Shown here one piece after another: positions 12,275 to 24,562 of a stretch of 64,000 nucleotides of DNA. Origin of the DNA: Edolisoma coerulescens (taxonomy: Eukaryota > Chordata > Aves > Passeriformes > Campephagidae); the NCBI GenBank assembly GCA_013397115.1, contig VWZW01004700.1, positions 1,027,749 to 1,091,748 on the forward strand, written 5' to 3'. The stretch's first letter is position 1. Every line of letters starts with the position of its first letter. Position numbers and translations under genes: made by a program. Under the pieces are notes generated by a model, which searched no databases, was not told the origin of the DNA, and saw nothing but the letters and a program-made list of their open reading frames with translations.

Positions 12275-15200
12275 TACAGTGTCCTATAGTATGGAAATGC
12301 TGTTACCTGTGTTAGGTGGAAAGGCAAAGTGTCCCTGATGACTTTTATGTTACATCGCTATGTCCCATAACACCACCACATCATCTCCTTCATACCTCCA
12401 GGATTTAGCCCATCAGAGGAATTTCTAACATGCAGCAGCCTTTAGGTCACAGTGTAACAAGGAAATTCTGTTTTGGCAGGAAAAGGACACAAATATGTTT
12501 CTAACACTTCCATTGGGAAAAACATTTATTTGATTATAGCAGGAACAGGTGGCTTTGTTAGCTACACAAGCTCATTCTACAATGCTTACAGGCTGTTTGC
12601 TTCTCATTTTATTGGCTGAGAGTTCAGCTTCTAAGTATCTGATTTTGACAGCAGAAATTCAAATTGACCAGTTAAGTTTTATACTGAACAGTTAAATCAA
12701 TCGTGACACTGAGAAAACGCTAAATATATTAAATATACCTTTCCAAGTGGAGGAATGCATAGACCTGTATGTTATCTTCTCAAGCAGAAAACATTCTCTG
12801 TTGTGTTTTCTGATATTTTCCAAGCTCTGTCTGCAAAAAAAGCAATGTCACTTTGCCACACTCTTCCACAGCTTTCCAAAGGTATCCATGTTGTTGTGAA
12901 ATGACAAACTCCATGTGACACAGCAATGTTGTGCTTTACTGGAGGTATCAACAAACCCACCAGCATTGCACAAGTGAAGAAAGACCACACAAGATACTAA
13001 ACAAAAATAAACACATGGTCACACCATGGGAAGTGAAATAGGAAGCACTGAAGGAATAAAAAAATCATTCCAATATTAATTCCTGATTGCCACTGGATTC
13101 CCAGGATTTCTTGGGCCAAGACACACTGTGAGTATGTGACTTGCCTGGTTGGAGCTGACCAGACACCTGTTTTGGTTGATCTTCCAAAAAGACAGATGGG
13201 AAGCAGAGCTGTAGCTGGTACCAACCGTCCTGTACAGTGTCCTGAGAAGAAACACAGCCACAGGACCTGAGGAAAGTTCTAGTTGGCATGAAACTAATCC
13301 TGCACTGAAGGAGTTGAATATAAAACCCCTCACAATTTTTAGTATGTATTGAAGCAATAATTTACTTACCTAGGTTCTTTCTGCACTGACTAAAATAGCC
13401 ATCTATCCCACAGTCTTATGGGAAACATGTACTCTTCAGAAGTAAAAAATACCCCTTGATGTCCTGTCATGAGAAGTGGGAAATGTCTCTTGCTTATTAG
13501 TAGGTAGAAATCAAAGAGTTTAGGATAAAGGAACACCTTAAAACACCTTCTTAATTCTGCATGCCAAAGCCAAGATAAGCCACAGATAACAGAGCTGTGT
13601 TTCTTAAGAGAGGGGTGAAATTCAGGAGACTGGAGTTTCACCTGACTTAGCCTCAGCCCCTAGACCAGTGACAAAGTTGGCCAGTAAATTACCAGCTGTG
13701 TTCCCAGGTCTCTTCCCTAATTTATTGTCCCAATCCCATGACAATTTAGCTTTTCAATCAGAAAAATAAGGTGCACTGTCCCTGGAAGTGTTCAAAGCCA
13801 GGCTGGATGGGGCTTTGAGCAACATGGTCTAGTGAAAGGTGTCCCTCCCCATGGCAGAGAAGTTTGAACCAGATGACCTTTAAGGTCCCTTTCAACTCAA
13901 ACCATTCTATGACCTGCAGGATGGACAAGTGGGGTTTTTTTTGAAATTTAAACTTAAGATATAGGGTAATAGGCATACATAAATAACCAACAAGTTCTTA
14001 ACAGTCAAAATCCTAAACATCTTCCCAAAGAAACACCCACTTCCTCCTGGGTCGCATAAAACCACATCCCCAGCTTCTCTGGGAAACTGAATGGAAAATA
14101 CTTGTGAATTGACGGTGATCCTTTAGCTGCTTCCAGTGCTGCCAGAGAAGATCAGCTTCACTGGAAACAGCTCACTTGCCAAAAAGAAGTTTCTCTCACC
14201 TGCCCTTTGGCTTCACTAGGGATGTTTGAGGTTTCCCCCGACCCCACAAGGCTGTCTCCCATGGCAGCAGTGCAAACATCAACACTGCCAACACTCTCTG
14301 AAGCCTTCCACTGAGCAGGCATAGCAGGACTGGAACTGCAATGACTCAGGCACAGCCACAAATGCTCCAGAGACAAAGGGCCATGAGCAATACTCTGTAA
14401 AATGCACGTACACAGAAACCAGGGTGAGTATCATACAGGGCTGGGGAGGAACATGGCACTGCCAGGCAAACAGGATTTGCTCCATCTGGCAAAGCAAAGT
14501 AAAACCCATAAACTGAAATCTTAATGACAAGTTCTGTTTTTCACTCGGTACTTCAATAAGCAATTGCAGAACCAGGATGAAGCAGATTTTTCTTAAGGTT
14601 AGGATTTGTGAGGAAAAAGGGGCATGAAGAAGAAGGGAAAAAGAGACGAAAAAAGCAACAAGCTGCCTTGTTGCTGACTGTATGCTCCCTCTCCCCAGTA
14701 TCTGATATATAAAGCTCGGCAACTGCTGTCAGTAGCAGCAGAGATACTTTTCTAATTCAATAACTGAATGGGAGCAGTAGTAGGACAGGGAAAAGAGAAC
14801 AGCCCCACACTGTACAACCCTCTTATGCCCTGGACTCGCCGTCTGCTGCCTCCGGCCCTCCTTCCGCCCCCTCCCCATTCTTCATTTGCTCCCTTCCTTC
14901 CGTCCTTCCTCTCATATTCCCCAGCTGCCATTTCAGAGCTGCCTTTCCCTGGCCACCCCCTCAGCCTCAGCTGCTTTCAGACACCCACTGCATCGCTCTG
15001 CATATGAAAATGAGCTGTCACATTTTCCAGCCTCTGAAGCAAGAGATTATTTTTGGGAGAGGTGGTTTTGACAGTTCTGCCCCGCAATTCAAAGGCAGAG
15101 CACAGGGCAGGGGGAGAAGAGGAGAGAAGGTACAGCAGATGAACACACATGCAGGGCTCCTGGCTGTGCGCTCAGAAGGGACCGAAGGTCTCTGGGGGGA

Positions 15201-17984
15201 CACAAAGATCCTGTGGACCGTGGGAGTCAAGGAACAGATACATCTCCTCACTTCCGAGGACTGCTCTTTCCTGAGCCAAGGCCAGCTGCTACCAGTGCAG
15301 CTACAGGACATGCCACTGAGATGACAGTCAAGCCTGCTTGTGGAGGACAGCCACAGCAAAGCCCCTCTCCACCCTCTCACCAAGTCCTTCATCCCACCTG
15401 CATCTCAATCCCCCACACCACCAGGCAGTGTCTTACAGAGCCCATACTCCCTGCCCAACCCAGAATGCATCTGAAGATCTGGCCTAAAGGAGGGGAAGTG
15501 TAACAGGTTTTTGACCTACCAGTCCAGCCCCAGTCTTTCTGTGTATTTTGACTGCAGCTGGTCAGCGCACAGTGCAAAACCTGCAGGGCCTTGCACCGGC
15601 ATGGCAGCTGCAGCAGACAAGCATTGAAATGGTGGGAACAAAGCCCAAGGGTGAGAGGAGACTCTCACACAGGGAGAATGAGCAGGAGGCTTCCTGAGAA
15701 ACCAGACAAGCAGACTGAAGAGAGGCGTGTCTGCAGAGGGTTGCTCTGGAAATTAAAGTTGAAACAAGCTGGTTTAAAGAAGCAGAGGAAGAGGGCAGCT
15801 GGGGGGGCAGGGCTGGAAACATCAGTGGCTGGAGGTGTCAGAGGAGGAGGAATACATTAGGGAGGATCCAGAAATGGTGGAGGAGGCAGCAGGATCTGAA
15901 TGGCCATAAACGGTGCGGAGCAGGCTCCAGCAAGTGCAGGTTACTGGGAATGGCCACAGGCAGAGACTTTCACGGAACAAAGGCAGTATGGACATCATGG
16001 GAAGGAAGGGGCATTAAGAGGTATTAAGAAGCACTGTGTGTGCCAAGGGCCCATGAGGTTGGCAGCTGGGACAGGCGAGCCGTCAGGACCTGGGGAGAAT
16101 CACTGCTGGAAGGGGTGACAAGAGCAGCAAGGGTGATCCTGCAGCGCCCACAGCAACAAAGAGCTGAGACGGCTGACTGGGAAGCCAAGAGGAGGATGGG
16201 CAAGGAGGTAAAGCAAGGACAGGGGAGAGAGAAGTAAGAGTGGGAAAAGAACAAAACAGGCCACCTGAAGCATGAGCTGCCATTGCACGTCAGCCCTTTG
16301 TTATTTTCTCATAGTTGCACCATAGCAGAGTCGAGAAGTACCTGTCAGTGTTGGATCATAACCTACTTCACGTCACATAAACTGACAGAGATACGGCCAA
16401 AACTCAAGTGACCCTTAGGACAAGTCCGAAAGGCACATGATCAAGCTTAAACATCGTTATGCTAATTTCACCTGTCCATTTCATATGAAAATAATAGTAT
16501 TCCCTCCAAAGAGCACTTTACTTCTAGAAAATTACTGCATAATCACCTTAACTTCCTCAAACAGTCCAGCACACACCTTCAACACGTTGCCATAGCAAAC
16601 AAACTAAAAATGGCGATAGTAGTTCATGTTACAGATCTTCTGTTCATGTTGGAAACCGGATTTTTAACACTAAAGTTCTTACTGTAACAGCAAAATATTT
16701 GTATATATGCATTACATACAAGTAAGGGTGAAAAAAGTGACGATTTTCTGCTGAATGTTCAGGAGAAACTCTTAGCTTTGTGAGTGAATTTATCATGTAG
16801 TCTGGTGCAACTTTTACAGATTTAGTTTTACCGGCAATAATATGCTTCAAATGAGATTTCGGAATGTTTTAAATAAAATCAGTTACAATCACAAAAACCA
16901 TGACAGAACTTGCCATAAACAGAAAACACAGAATTTCACCAAGAAATATAGAGTATTTGTTCCACAACCTTTATTTCAGCCAGGGCAGATGCAGACAGAT
17001 GCAGTCGTGAGCCAGAAGTTCTTTCCCCAGCTGCACCTTGCCTTGTGTGACAGTAGCACCTTTTGGCAAAGGACAGCATGTTCTGGGAGCCAAGCAATCA
17101 TTTTATCAATGTTTTTTCCCCATTGATTTCAGTGTGAAACACACAGTAAACACACTTTCTCCAGATAAGATACCCAGACACGTGGGATCCAATGGAGTAA
17201 TTTGTAAGCAACTGTTTGCTACTAGTAGTGAAAGGAGTTTGGATCATCCTGAAGTGAATTCTCTTTTGGGAATTCCCTCTAGACAAGGCAGTCAAGCCAA
17301 TCCGTTTCCCTGCAGGCACTGGAGGAATTTTATAAAATCTGTCAGAAAGTCAGGCAGATACGCAGGCTGCATAACAGAAACAGAAGGTGGGAGATGCAGA
17401 TTTCCCTCTGCCAAGTGGCATGTTTTCCTAGAGGTGACAATTGTGGCAGCTGTAGGAGCAAGGAGAAAGGGATCCCACCGCTGGCAGCCTGGTGCAAGGG
17501 GGCACAGTAGGAGAGCACATCCAGTCAGATGTGTCTGGGTACCACTGTGAAGCCAAATAACAGAGATTCCATCTGTACAATGTGTCAGTTGAAATACTGA
17601 AATTAAAGCAATTTTTTAAAAAAGTGTCTTCCTGTGAATAAAATTACCACTCTTTTGTCAATACATGTCTTTGAACTGATTAAGTATTACTTTAAAATAC
17701 ACACATCTATGATCATGTTTTGCAATATTTATATCCTTATTCTATCTTCAGGTTGAAGAAACTGCTCATTTCTTGCAGGTTTTTTTTTTTCCCTCTTTCA
17801 GGCATAACTACACTCTCTGGGACAGGTGTTTCTTGTTTCCTTGCTTTCAGGCAAGTTACAGGAACACATCACCTGCTGCCAGACACCTTCTGCCAGTTGG
17901 GATTGGCTGGCATGGGGAAGAATTAAGCAGAATGAAAGAATAGGGCCATGACACCACTGAAAAGGGGAATGACAGGGAGAATGA
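12275..17984. other. Intergenic DNA between the LTR cluster and the CR1 element
   Basis: It contains one CR1 3' end (13776-13912) and a pyrimidine-rich stretch near 14850-14920. Nothing else was recognised, and no coding exon is supported. Confidence 0.55.
13776..13912 (+). mobile_element. CR1 LINE 3' end fragment
   Basis: The sequence carries the typical avian CR1 3' terminal region: CCTGGAAGTGTTCAAAGCCAG, GGATGGGGCTTTGAGCAAC, a TTTAAGGTCCC segment and an ACCATTCTATGA terminus. It is strongly 5'-truncated, as most CR1 copies are, and non-coding. Confidence 0.88.
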
Positions 17985-19607
17985 CAGAATCACAGAACAA
18001 TTAGGTTGGAAAAGGCATCTGAGACCTTTGACTGAACACCACCATGCCAACTAAACTATGGCACTAAGTGCCCCCCCCAGTCTTTCCTTAAACACCCCCA
18101 GGGACAATGACTCCACCACCTCCCTGGGCAGCCCATTTCAGTGCTTATCACCCCTTCTGTGAAGAAATTCTTCCTAATGTCCAACCTAAACTGCCCCTGA
18201 GGCAGCTTGAGACTGTCTTCTCATCCTGTTGCTTGTTGCCTGGGAAAAGAGCTCGACCCCCACCTGGCTACAACTCTTGTTAGGTCATTACAGAGAGCAA
18301 CAAGGTCACCCCTGAGCCTCCTTTTCTCCAGGCTAAACAACCCTCAGCTGCTCCTCCTAAGACTGGTGCTCCAGACCCTACATCAGCTCAGTCGTCCTTC
18401 TCTAGACATGCTCCAGCACCTCAACATCCTTCCTGAATTGAGGGGCCTTGAACTGGACACAGCACTTGAGGTGCAGCCTCACCAGTGCTGAGTACTTGGG
18501 GAGGGTCACTGTCCTGGTCCTGCTGGCCACCCCATTGTTGATACAGGCCAGGATGCCATTGCCTTCTTGGCCACCTGGGTACACACTGGCTGATGTTCAG
18601 TGGCTGTTGACCAGCACCCCCAGGTTCTTTTCTTCTGGGCAGCTTTCCAGACACTGTCCACAGCGGGTAGTGCTGCATGGGGTTATTGTAGACAAAGTGT
18701 AGGACCCAGTACTTTTCCTTATTCTGGCTTTGATTCAGCTTGTCCAGATCCCTCTGCAGAAACTTCCTACCCCACAGCAGACCGACAGTTGCACCTAACT
18801 TGGTGCTGTCCACAAATTTACTGGATCCCTTCATCCAGATCATCAATAAAGACATTAAACAGGACTGGGCCCAACACTGATCCCTGGGGGACACCACTGC
18901 TGACTGGACACCAGTTGGATGTAGCACCATTCAGCACCACTCTCTGGGCCTGGCCATCTAGCCAGTTCTCAACCCAGTGAAGAGTTCACCTCTCCAAGCC
19001 ATGGGCTGCCAGCTTTTTCAGGAGTATGCTATGGTAGACAGAGTCAAAAGCTTTGCTGCAGTTCAGGTAGACTACATCCACAACCTTCCCCTCATCTACT
19101 AGGCAGATCACCTGGTCATAAAATGAGATCAGGTTGGTCAGGCAGGACCTGGCTTTCCTAAACCATGCTGGCTGGGACTGATCCCTTGCTTATCTTGTAT
19201 GTATCATGTGATTGCACTCAAAATGGTCTGCTCCATAACCTTGCCGGGCACTGAGGTGAGGCTGATAGGCCTCTAGTTCTCTGGATCCACCTTCTGGCCC
19301 TTCTCGTGGTTAGGTGTCACACTGGCCAGCTTCCAGTCATTTGGGACCTCCTTGGTTAGTCAGGACTGATGATAAATGATGAAGAGGGGCTTGGTGAGCT
19401 CTTCCACCAGCTCCCTCATCACCCTAGGAGTAGTCCAATCCAGTCCCATAGACTTGTGAGCATCTAAGTGGCACAGCAGGTCACTAACTGCTTCCTCCTG
19501 GATGATAAGGGTCCATTCTGCTCCCCATCCCTGTCTATTAGCTTAGAAGGCCCGTTGTCCTGAGGATAACTGGGCTTACCATTGAAGACTGAGGCAAAGA
19601 AGGTGTC
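17985..19607 (-). mobile_element. CR1 LINE, 5'-truncated, with decayed reverse transcriptase C-terminus
   Basis: On the + strand the copy reads as the reverse complement of CR1: AGAATCACAGAACAATTAGG at 17989 is its 3' end, and similarity continues to about 19607 (GACTGAGGCAAAGAAGG), where an A-run begins. The minus-strand translation of 18421-18930 includes pieces of the CR1 reverse transcriptase C-terminal half (PRDQCWAQSCLMSLLMIWMKG, DSTKLGATVGLLWGRKFLQ, NNPMQH). The catalytic FADD-type motif reads FVDS, and other frames are needed for the rest, so it is inactive. It sits 2.5 kb upstream of the KLF10 exons and next to the promoter island. Confidence 0.92.
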
Positions 19608-19799
19608 AAAAAAAAAAAGGAAAATGCTCTGACCAAATGTTGCTGGACTGTTTAGGAGGAGAAGGAGGATGGGAGATCCCTTAAGTGAGGCTGAATAAGC
19701 AGGAGGAAAGAAACTGAACTATAATGAAGCATCAATAGCATTTCTAGAGCCCAGCACCAGTCACAGCTGCAGCCTGGCCTGGATCCGGCTTCTCAGGTC

Positions 19800-21560
19800 G
19801 TGACACATGCAGCCGCTCTTTCTGCTTTCATTACAACTTTCTGACGGGAAAAAGAACCCGCCTTAACCCCTGCATCGAGCAGAACGGATCACACGGCTCT
19901 CGCCCTTGTAGCGTCGCAGCCTGCGGGGCAACGCGATTAGCAGTGACCCAGCTAAGCCGCAGCTGTTCCCGAGCCGGCCAGGCGGCAGCAGCCGGGGAGC
20001 GGGCGAGGGAGCCGCGGGCAGGGACGGCCGAGCCCCGCGGGGCCGAGCCGCCTGGGGTCTTCCTCAGACTGCGGTCTCGCTCGGATCTCCCGCCAACAAC
20101 AGTGCCGTGGGCTGACATGGACAGCGCCGGGAGCCCCGAGGCAGACTGGGGTGGTCCCGACGCGTGGCAGCGACTTTCCCCACCCCGAGGGTGCTGCCAG
20201 GACACAGCAGCGGGTCCCCGGGCGCGCCCAGCCACGGGGATGAGCCAGAAAGCCCCGAGGAGGTCGGAACGACCGCTCCGCTCTCTGCATCTCCCCCCGC
20301 CCGCGGCCCCGCTTCACCTCAGCCCGGCGGGGAGCGGGGGCCGCGCCGGGGAGGTTGCTCCCTCCCCCGCCGCCGTGTGACCTAATGCGGGAGGAAGCGC
20401 CGGGCCGCCCCCGCCGNNNNNNNNNNNNNNNNNNNNNNNNNNNNNNNNNNNNNNNNNNNNNNNNNNNNNNNNNNNNNNNNNNNNNNNNNNNNNNNNNNNN
20501 NNNNNNNNNNNNNNNNNNNNNNNNNNNNNNNNNNNNNNNNNNNNNNNNNNNNNNNNNNNNNNNNNNNNNNNNNNNNNNNNNNNNNNNNNNNNNNNNNNNN
20601 NNNNNNNNNNNNNNNNNNNNNNNNNNNNNNNNNNNNNNNNNNNNNNNNNNNNNNNNNNNNNNNNNNNNNNNNNNNNNNNNNNNNNNNNNNNNNNNNNNNN
20701 NNNNNNNNNNNNNNNNNNNNNNNNNNNNNNNNNNNNNNNNNNNNNNNNNNNNNNNNNNNNNNNNNNNNNNNNNNNNNNNNNNNNNNNNNNNNNNNNNNNN
20801 NNNNNNNNNNNNNNNNNNNNNNNNNNNNNNNNNNNNNNNNNNNNNNNNNNNNNNNNNNNNNNNNNNNNNNNNNNNNNNNNNNNNNNNNNNNNNNNNNNNN
20901 NNNNNNNNNNNNNNNNNNNNNNNNNNNNNNNNNNNNNNNNNNNNNNNNNNNNNNNNNNNNNNNNNNNNNNNNNNNNNNNNNNNNNNNNNNNNNNNNNNNN
21001 NNNNNNNNNNNNNNNNNNNNNNNNNNNNNNNNNNNNNNNNNNNNNNNNNNNNNNNNNNNNNNNNNNNNNNNNNNNNNNNNNNNNNNNNNNNNNNNNNNNN
21101 NNNNNNNNNNNNNNNNNNNNNNNNNNNNNNNNNNNNNNNNNNNNNNNNNNNNNNNNNNNNNNNNNNNNNNNNNNNNNNNNNNNNNNNNNNNNNNNNNNNN
21201 NNNNNNNNNNNNNNNNNNNNNNNNNNNNNNNNNNNNNNNNNNNNNNNNNNNNNNNNNNNNNNNNNNNNNNNNNNNNNNNNNNNNNNNNNNNNNNNNNNNN
21301 NNNNNNNNNNNNNNNNNNNNNNNNNNNNNNNNNNNNNNNNNNNNNNNNNNNNNNNNNNNNNNNNNNNNNNNNNNNNNNNNNNNNNNNNGAGCCGGCTGCC
21401 GCCGCCGTGCCCGCTCCCCGCAGGGACGCCGTTTCACTTCCCTTCCCTTCCCCCGCGGCGGTAGGCGCCGGGTGTGGCGGCGCTGACCCCAGCCCAGCCC
21501 CCGCCCGCTGTGACGGCTCCTCCCGCCCGGGCTCCTTCCCCCTCCNCAGGGAATACACAG
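19800..21560 (+). promoter_or_regulatory. KLF10: CpG island with probable KLF10 promoter and first exon, interrupted by an assembly gap
   Basis: Sequence from about 19840 to 20416 and from 21389 to 21545 is very GC- and CpG-rich, with Sp1-type GC boxes (CCCCGCCC near 20293, CCCCGCCCGC near 21498). It lies directly upstream of the first visible KLF10 exon and on the expected side. KLF10 family members have a short first exon. No sequence resembling its coding part is visible on either flank, so the exon is most likely inside the 972-base N run. The transcription start cannot be placed. Confidence 0.65.
20417..21388. other. Assembly gap (972 N)
   Basis: An uninterrupted run of N within the GC-rich KLF10 promoter region. 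GC-rich avian first exons are often missing from short-read assemblies, which probably explains the gap. Long reading frames spanning it are artefacts. Confidence 0.99.
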
Positions 21561-22160
21561 AGGTGGAGGTGCGGGGGGTCCGTATGTGTTTATATATATA
21601 TGTGTATCGCAGTTCTCCAAGCAGGTGATTTCCCGTGCATGTACATGTGTGTGAGAGAGACCCTTTGAGTATTTTCTAGAACATTTTTTGTTGCTAATTT
21701 CTTTCGAAGAAAATGTGAATCAGTCCCAATGCGGTCCTTTCTCATGTGCCAAAATAAGCACAATGCTGAGGGTTGTGTGTGTCCAAAGCAAAAACGGAAG
21801 GAGAGTAGGATGGTGGAGGAAGTTTTGATTTACTTTTTTTGAGGGGCGTGAAGATTTTTCTGAAGCTCTCAGACGCAGCTCTTGCAATGTGGAATAACTT
21901 TAACATACTTAAGGTCCAGAGTAGTTCTTTTGTCTCAAGAAAGTACATAATTTTCATCTGATGGCCAGATTTCCTCACTAACAAGTTCATAAAAATATTA
22001 CATAAATAAGAAATAAGGCAGGAAAATAGAGGTATACCAAGTGTATTTATCTTGCACAGGTGCCCCGTCTGTTTTTAGCAATGCCTTCTTACAAAAAAGT
22101 GCAAAATACTCAGACATAGCATCAGGTTTAAAGTTTCCTTTTTTTCTGTAACCAAAACAG

Positions 22161-22169
22161 GAGTAAGAA
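22161..22169 (+). other. KLF10: KLF10 exon 2 acceptor with an in-frame TAA just before the ATG
   Basis: A pyrimidine-rich stretch ends in AACAG at 22160, followed by GAGTAAGAA and then the ATG at 22170. If the exon starts at 22161, TAA (22164-22166) is in frame two codons before the ATG, so exon 1 could not extend the protein through this site. A downstream AG at 22166-22167 would avoid the stop and splice just before AA-ATG. Which acceptor is used is not decidable from sequence alone. Confidence 0.5.
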
Positions 22170-24562
22170 ATGGAGATGATGACTGAAAACCAGAGAGATA
22201 CGAGGTATTGCTGGAACAATATGCCTGAAAAAAGTGATTATGAGGCTGTAGAAGCCCTTATTTCTATGAGTTGCAACTGGAAATCAGACTTCAAGAAACA
22301 TGCAGAAATGAGACCTATAACTCCTGCATCTGACATGTCAGAAGAAAGTGACGAGGCTTTACTTCCTGGAGCAGCAGACTTTAATGCGGTACCAGCATTT
22401 GTAAGTTTTCCAATTTGCACGTGTGTGTGCTTGTTTTTAACAATTAGTGTTGTGATGTGCTGTTACTGTCCCCCCCTTACCGTGTCTCTCTCCCCTGCAC
22501 AGTGCCTGACACCCCCCTACAGCCCTTCCGACTTTGAGATGTCACAGGTGATCCATCCGCTCGGCAAGGCGCTGTCCGAGGCTGCCAAGCCTGCTCTGGC
22601 CGCACCTCGGAGAGAGGCAGAGAGGTCTCCAGCAGGCAGGCCTCTGAAAGCTCGAGTGACGAGCGTTATCCGCCACACGGCTGATGCCCAGCTCTGTGAT
22701 CACAAAACCTGCCCGGTGAGAACAGCCACTGTGCTCAAATACCAGGACAGTGCCTCGAGGGAAACAAACAGGAAACAGAACGCCAAAGCAGAGCACTCCG
22801 TGTGCTCTGCCGAGGCACCGAGTGGAGCCAGCGCTGAGACCAGCGAACTGTCGGTGGCAGAAGGAAGAACTGCAGAACCAGCTGTTGGGCCCGTGCCCTT
22901 GACACAGCCCTCGGTGAGCGGGGAGGAGTCTGTCCCTGAACCAGCACAGCAGCCAGCAGTGGCAGCACCGCTGTCCCCTGCCCAAGGCAGCGGAGCCCCC
23001 CCTGTGCCGGTGATTTGCCAGATGGTCCCACTGCCTGCAAACAACAATGTTGTGACGGCCGTGGTGCCCAACACCGCGCCAAGCCAGCAGCCGGCTCTCT
23101 GTCAGCCCATGGTCTTCATGGGCACCCAGGTTCCCAAGGGTGCTGTCATGTTTGTGGTGCCCCAGCCAGTTGTGCAGGGCACAAAGGCTCCCACTGTTAG
23201 TCCAAATGGCACGAGACTGTCTCCCATTGCCCCCGCTCCTGGCTTTGTACCTTCTGCAGCAAAAACCACTCCTCAGGCTGATTCTTCAAGAATAAGAAGT
23301 CACATTTGCGGCTACCCAGGATGTGGGAAAACGTACTTCAAGAGCTCCCATTTGAAGGCTCACGTCAGAACACACACAGGTTGGTCACTGCTGCTGCATG
23401 TTAAAAATTATTGTAGAAAATTATGTATACAGCTTGTTATCGTTGTAGGGATTACCAGATCTGTTCATGGAACGAATTGTGGGCCAGCAATGAAATACTT
23501 TTTTTTTGTCAGCATGCATTTTAGTGCTGCCTAACCTCTGACGGGAAGTCTCCCTGAGGGGAAGTTGACTCAGCAGTTTGTTTGTGCTGGACTTGCTTCA
23601 TGTCAGAAGGTGTTCAGTAATGCATCTGTGGAAGCAAGGCCTTGCCCAATGTGGAGCATGCTTTCCAGAGTTAAAGATGCCTTATTAGGCTTCTCCTCAG
23701 GAATGCCTTTGTCAGAAGCGGGTAAAACTCGGAGATTCTTTTGTGAGAGAATGTGAGAATCCGCTCCAAACTATTCCTACCTTGGTTATTCTAGAACAAC
23801 TTCTCCGGCCTCAGCCCTTAACTGCCGCAGCAGAGTCCCATGTATTTTCACACAGGCTCACAGTGCATTAATAGAGCTCGTTACATAAAACGTCGTTCAT
23901 TGCAGGCTGTGCTTCAGAGGGGAGTTGTGGGCATGCTGAGTCATCATTATCCGCAGTTCACATGGAGCTGAGAGTTAAAATCAGCTGTCTTGAGATGTGA
24001 AGAGCATTTCAAACAATTGGTTCCAGAGAATTTTTAACCTTTGACCGTTTTAACCCTTTTTAACCCTTTAAGCCTTACCCATACTACTTAGCCTTGGAGA
24101 TAGTGAGTCTGCATGTTTAAATATTAGTATATAAACAATTTTCCACGTTTTGTGTGTATAATGCTTACATAGATTTTTGGCTCAGCTGCCATAATAGAAA
24201 CTTCCCTGCCAGTTAAGTCAAATCCTGCCAGTTCAGGCAGCGGTGTTTATTGCTCAGTTAGTACTTACTGGGTTTTTCCCTTTGTAATTTCTTCCCTTTT
24301 AGGAGAAAAGCCGTTTAGTTGCAGTTGGAAAGGCTGTGAGAGGAGGTTTGCACGGTCTGATGAACTGTCTCGCCACCGCAGAACGCACACCGGGGAGAAG
24401 AAGTTTGCCTGCCCAATGTGCGAGCGGCGGTTCATGCGGAGCGACCACCTCACGAAGCACGCGCGTCGCCACTTGTCGGCGAAGAAGTTACCGAACTGGC
24501 AAATGGAAGTGAGCAAGCTCAATGACGGTGCCGGGCCGCCAACATCTGCGACCGCCCAGTGA
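22170..24562 (+). CDS. KLF10: KLF10 (TIEG1), Krueppel-like zinc-finger transcription factor, three coding exons
   Basis: Coding exons are 22170-22400, 22503-23379 and 24303-24562, joined in phases 0 and 1, giving 455 codons plus TGA. All splice sites are GT-AG. Residues 23-33 (DYEAVEALISM) match the Sin3-binding repression helix of TIEG proteins. CLTPPYSPSDFE follows the first junction, and a VICQMVPLPANN segment and a MGTQVPKGAVMFVVPQPVVQ segment are TIEG1-type. Three C2H2 fingers end the protein: C346/C351/H364/H368, C376/C381/H394/H398 and C406/C409/H422/H426, with HTGEK linkers. The HTG linker codon after finger 1 is split by the last intron. KLF10 rather than KLF11 is indicated by CLTPPYSPSDFE and the C-terminal LPNWQMEVSKLND. 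The family binds GC/CACCC boxes in the nucleus, is induced by TGF-beta and mainly represses. Human KLF10 is 480 residues; the short N-terminal piece encoded by exon 1 is not visible here. The start used is the first ATG of the second exon. Confidence 0.96.

Noticed and set aside
18421..18930. 169-codon minus-strand protein as a host gene
   Set aside because: It is a decayed CR1 reverse transcriptase fragment.
20314..21620. Long reading frames of up to 414 codons on both strands
   Set aside because: They consist almost entirely of X from the N gap.
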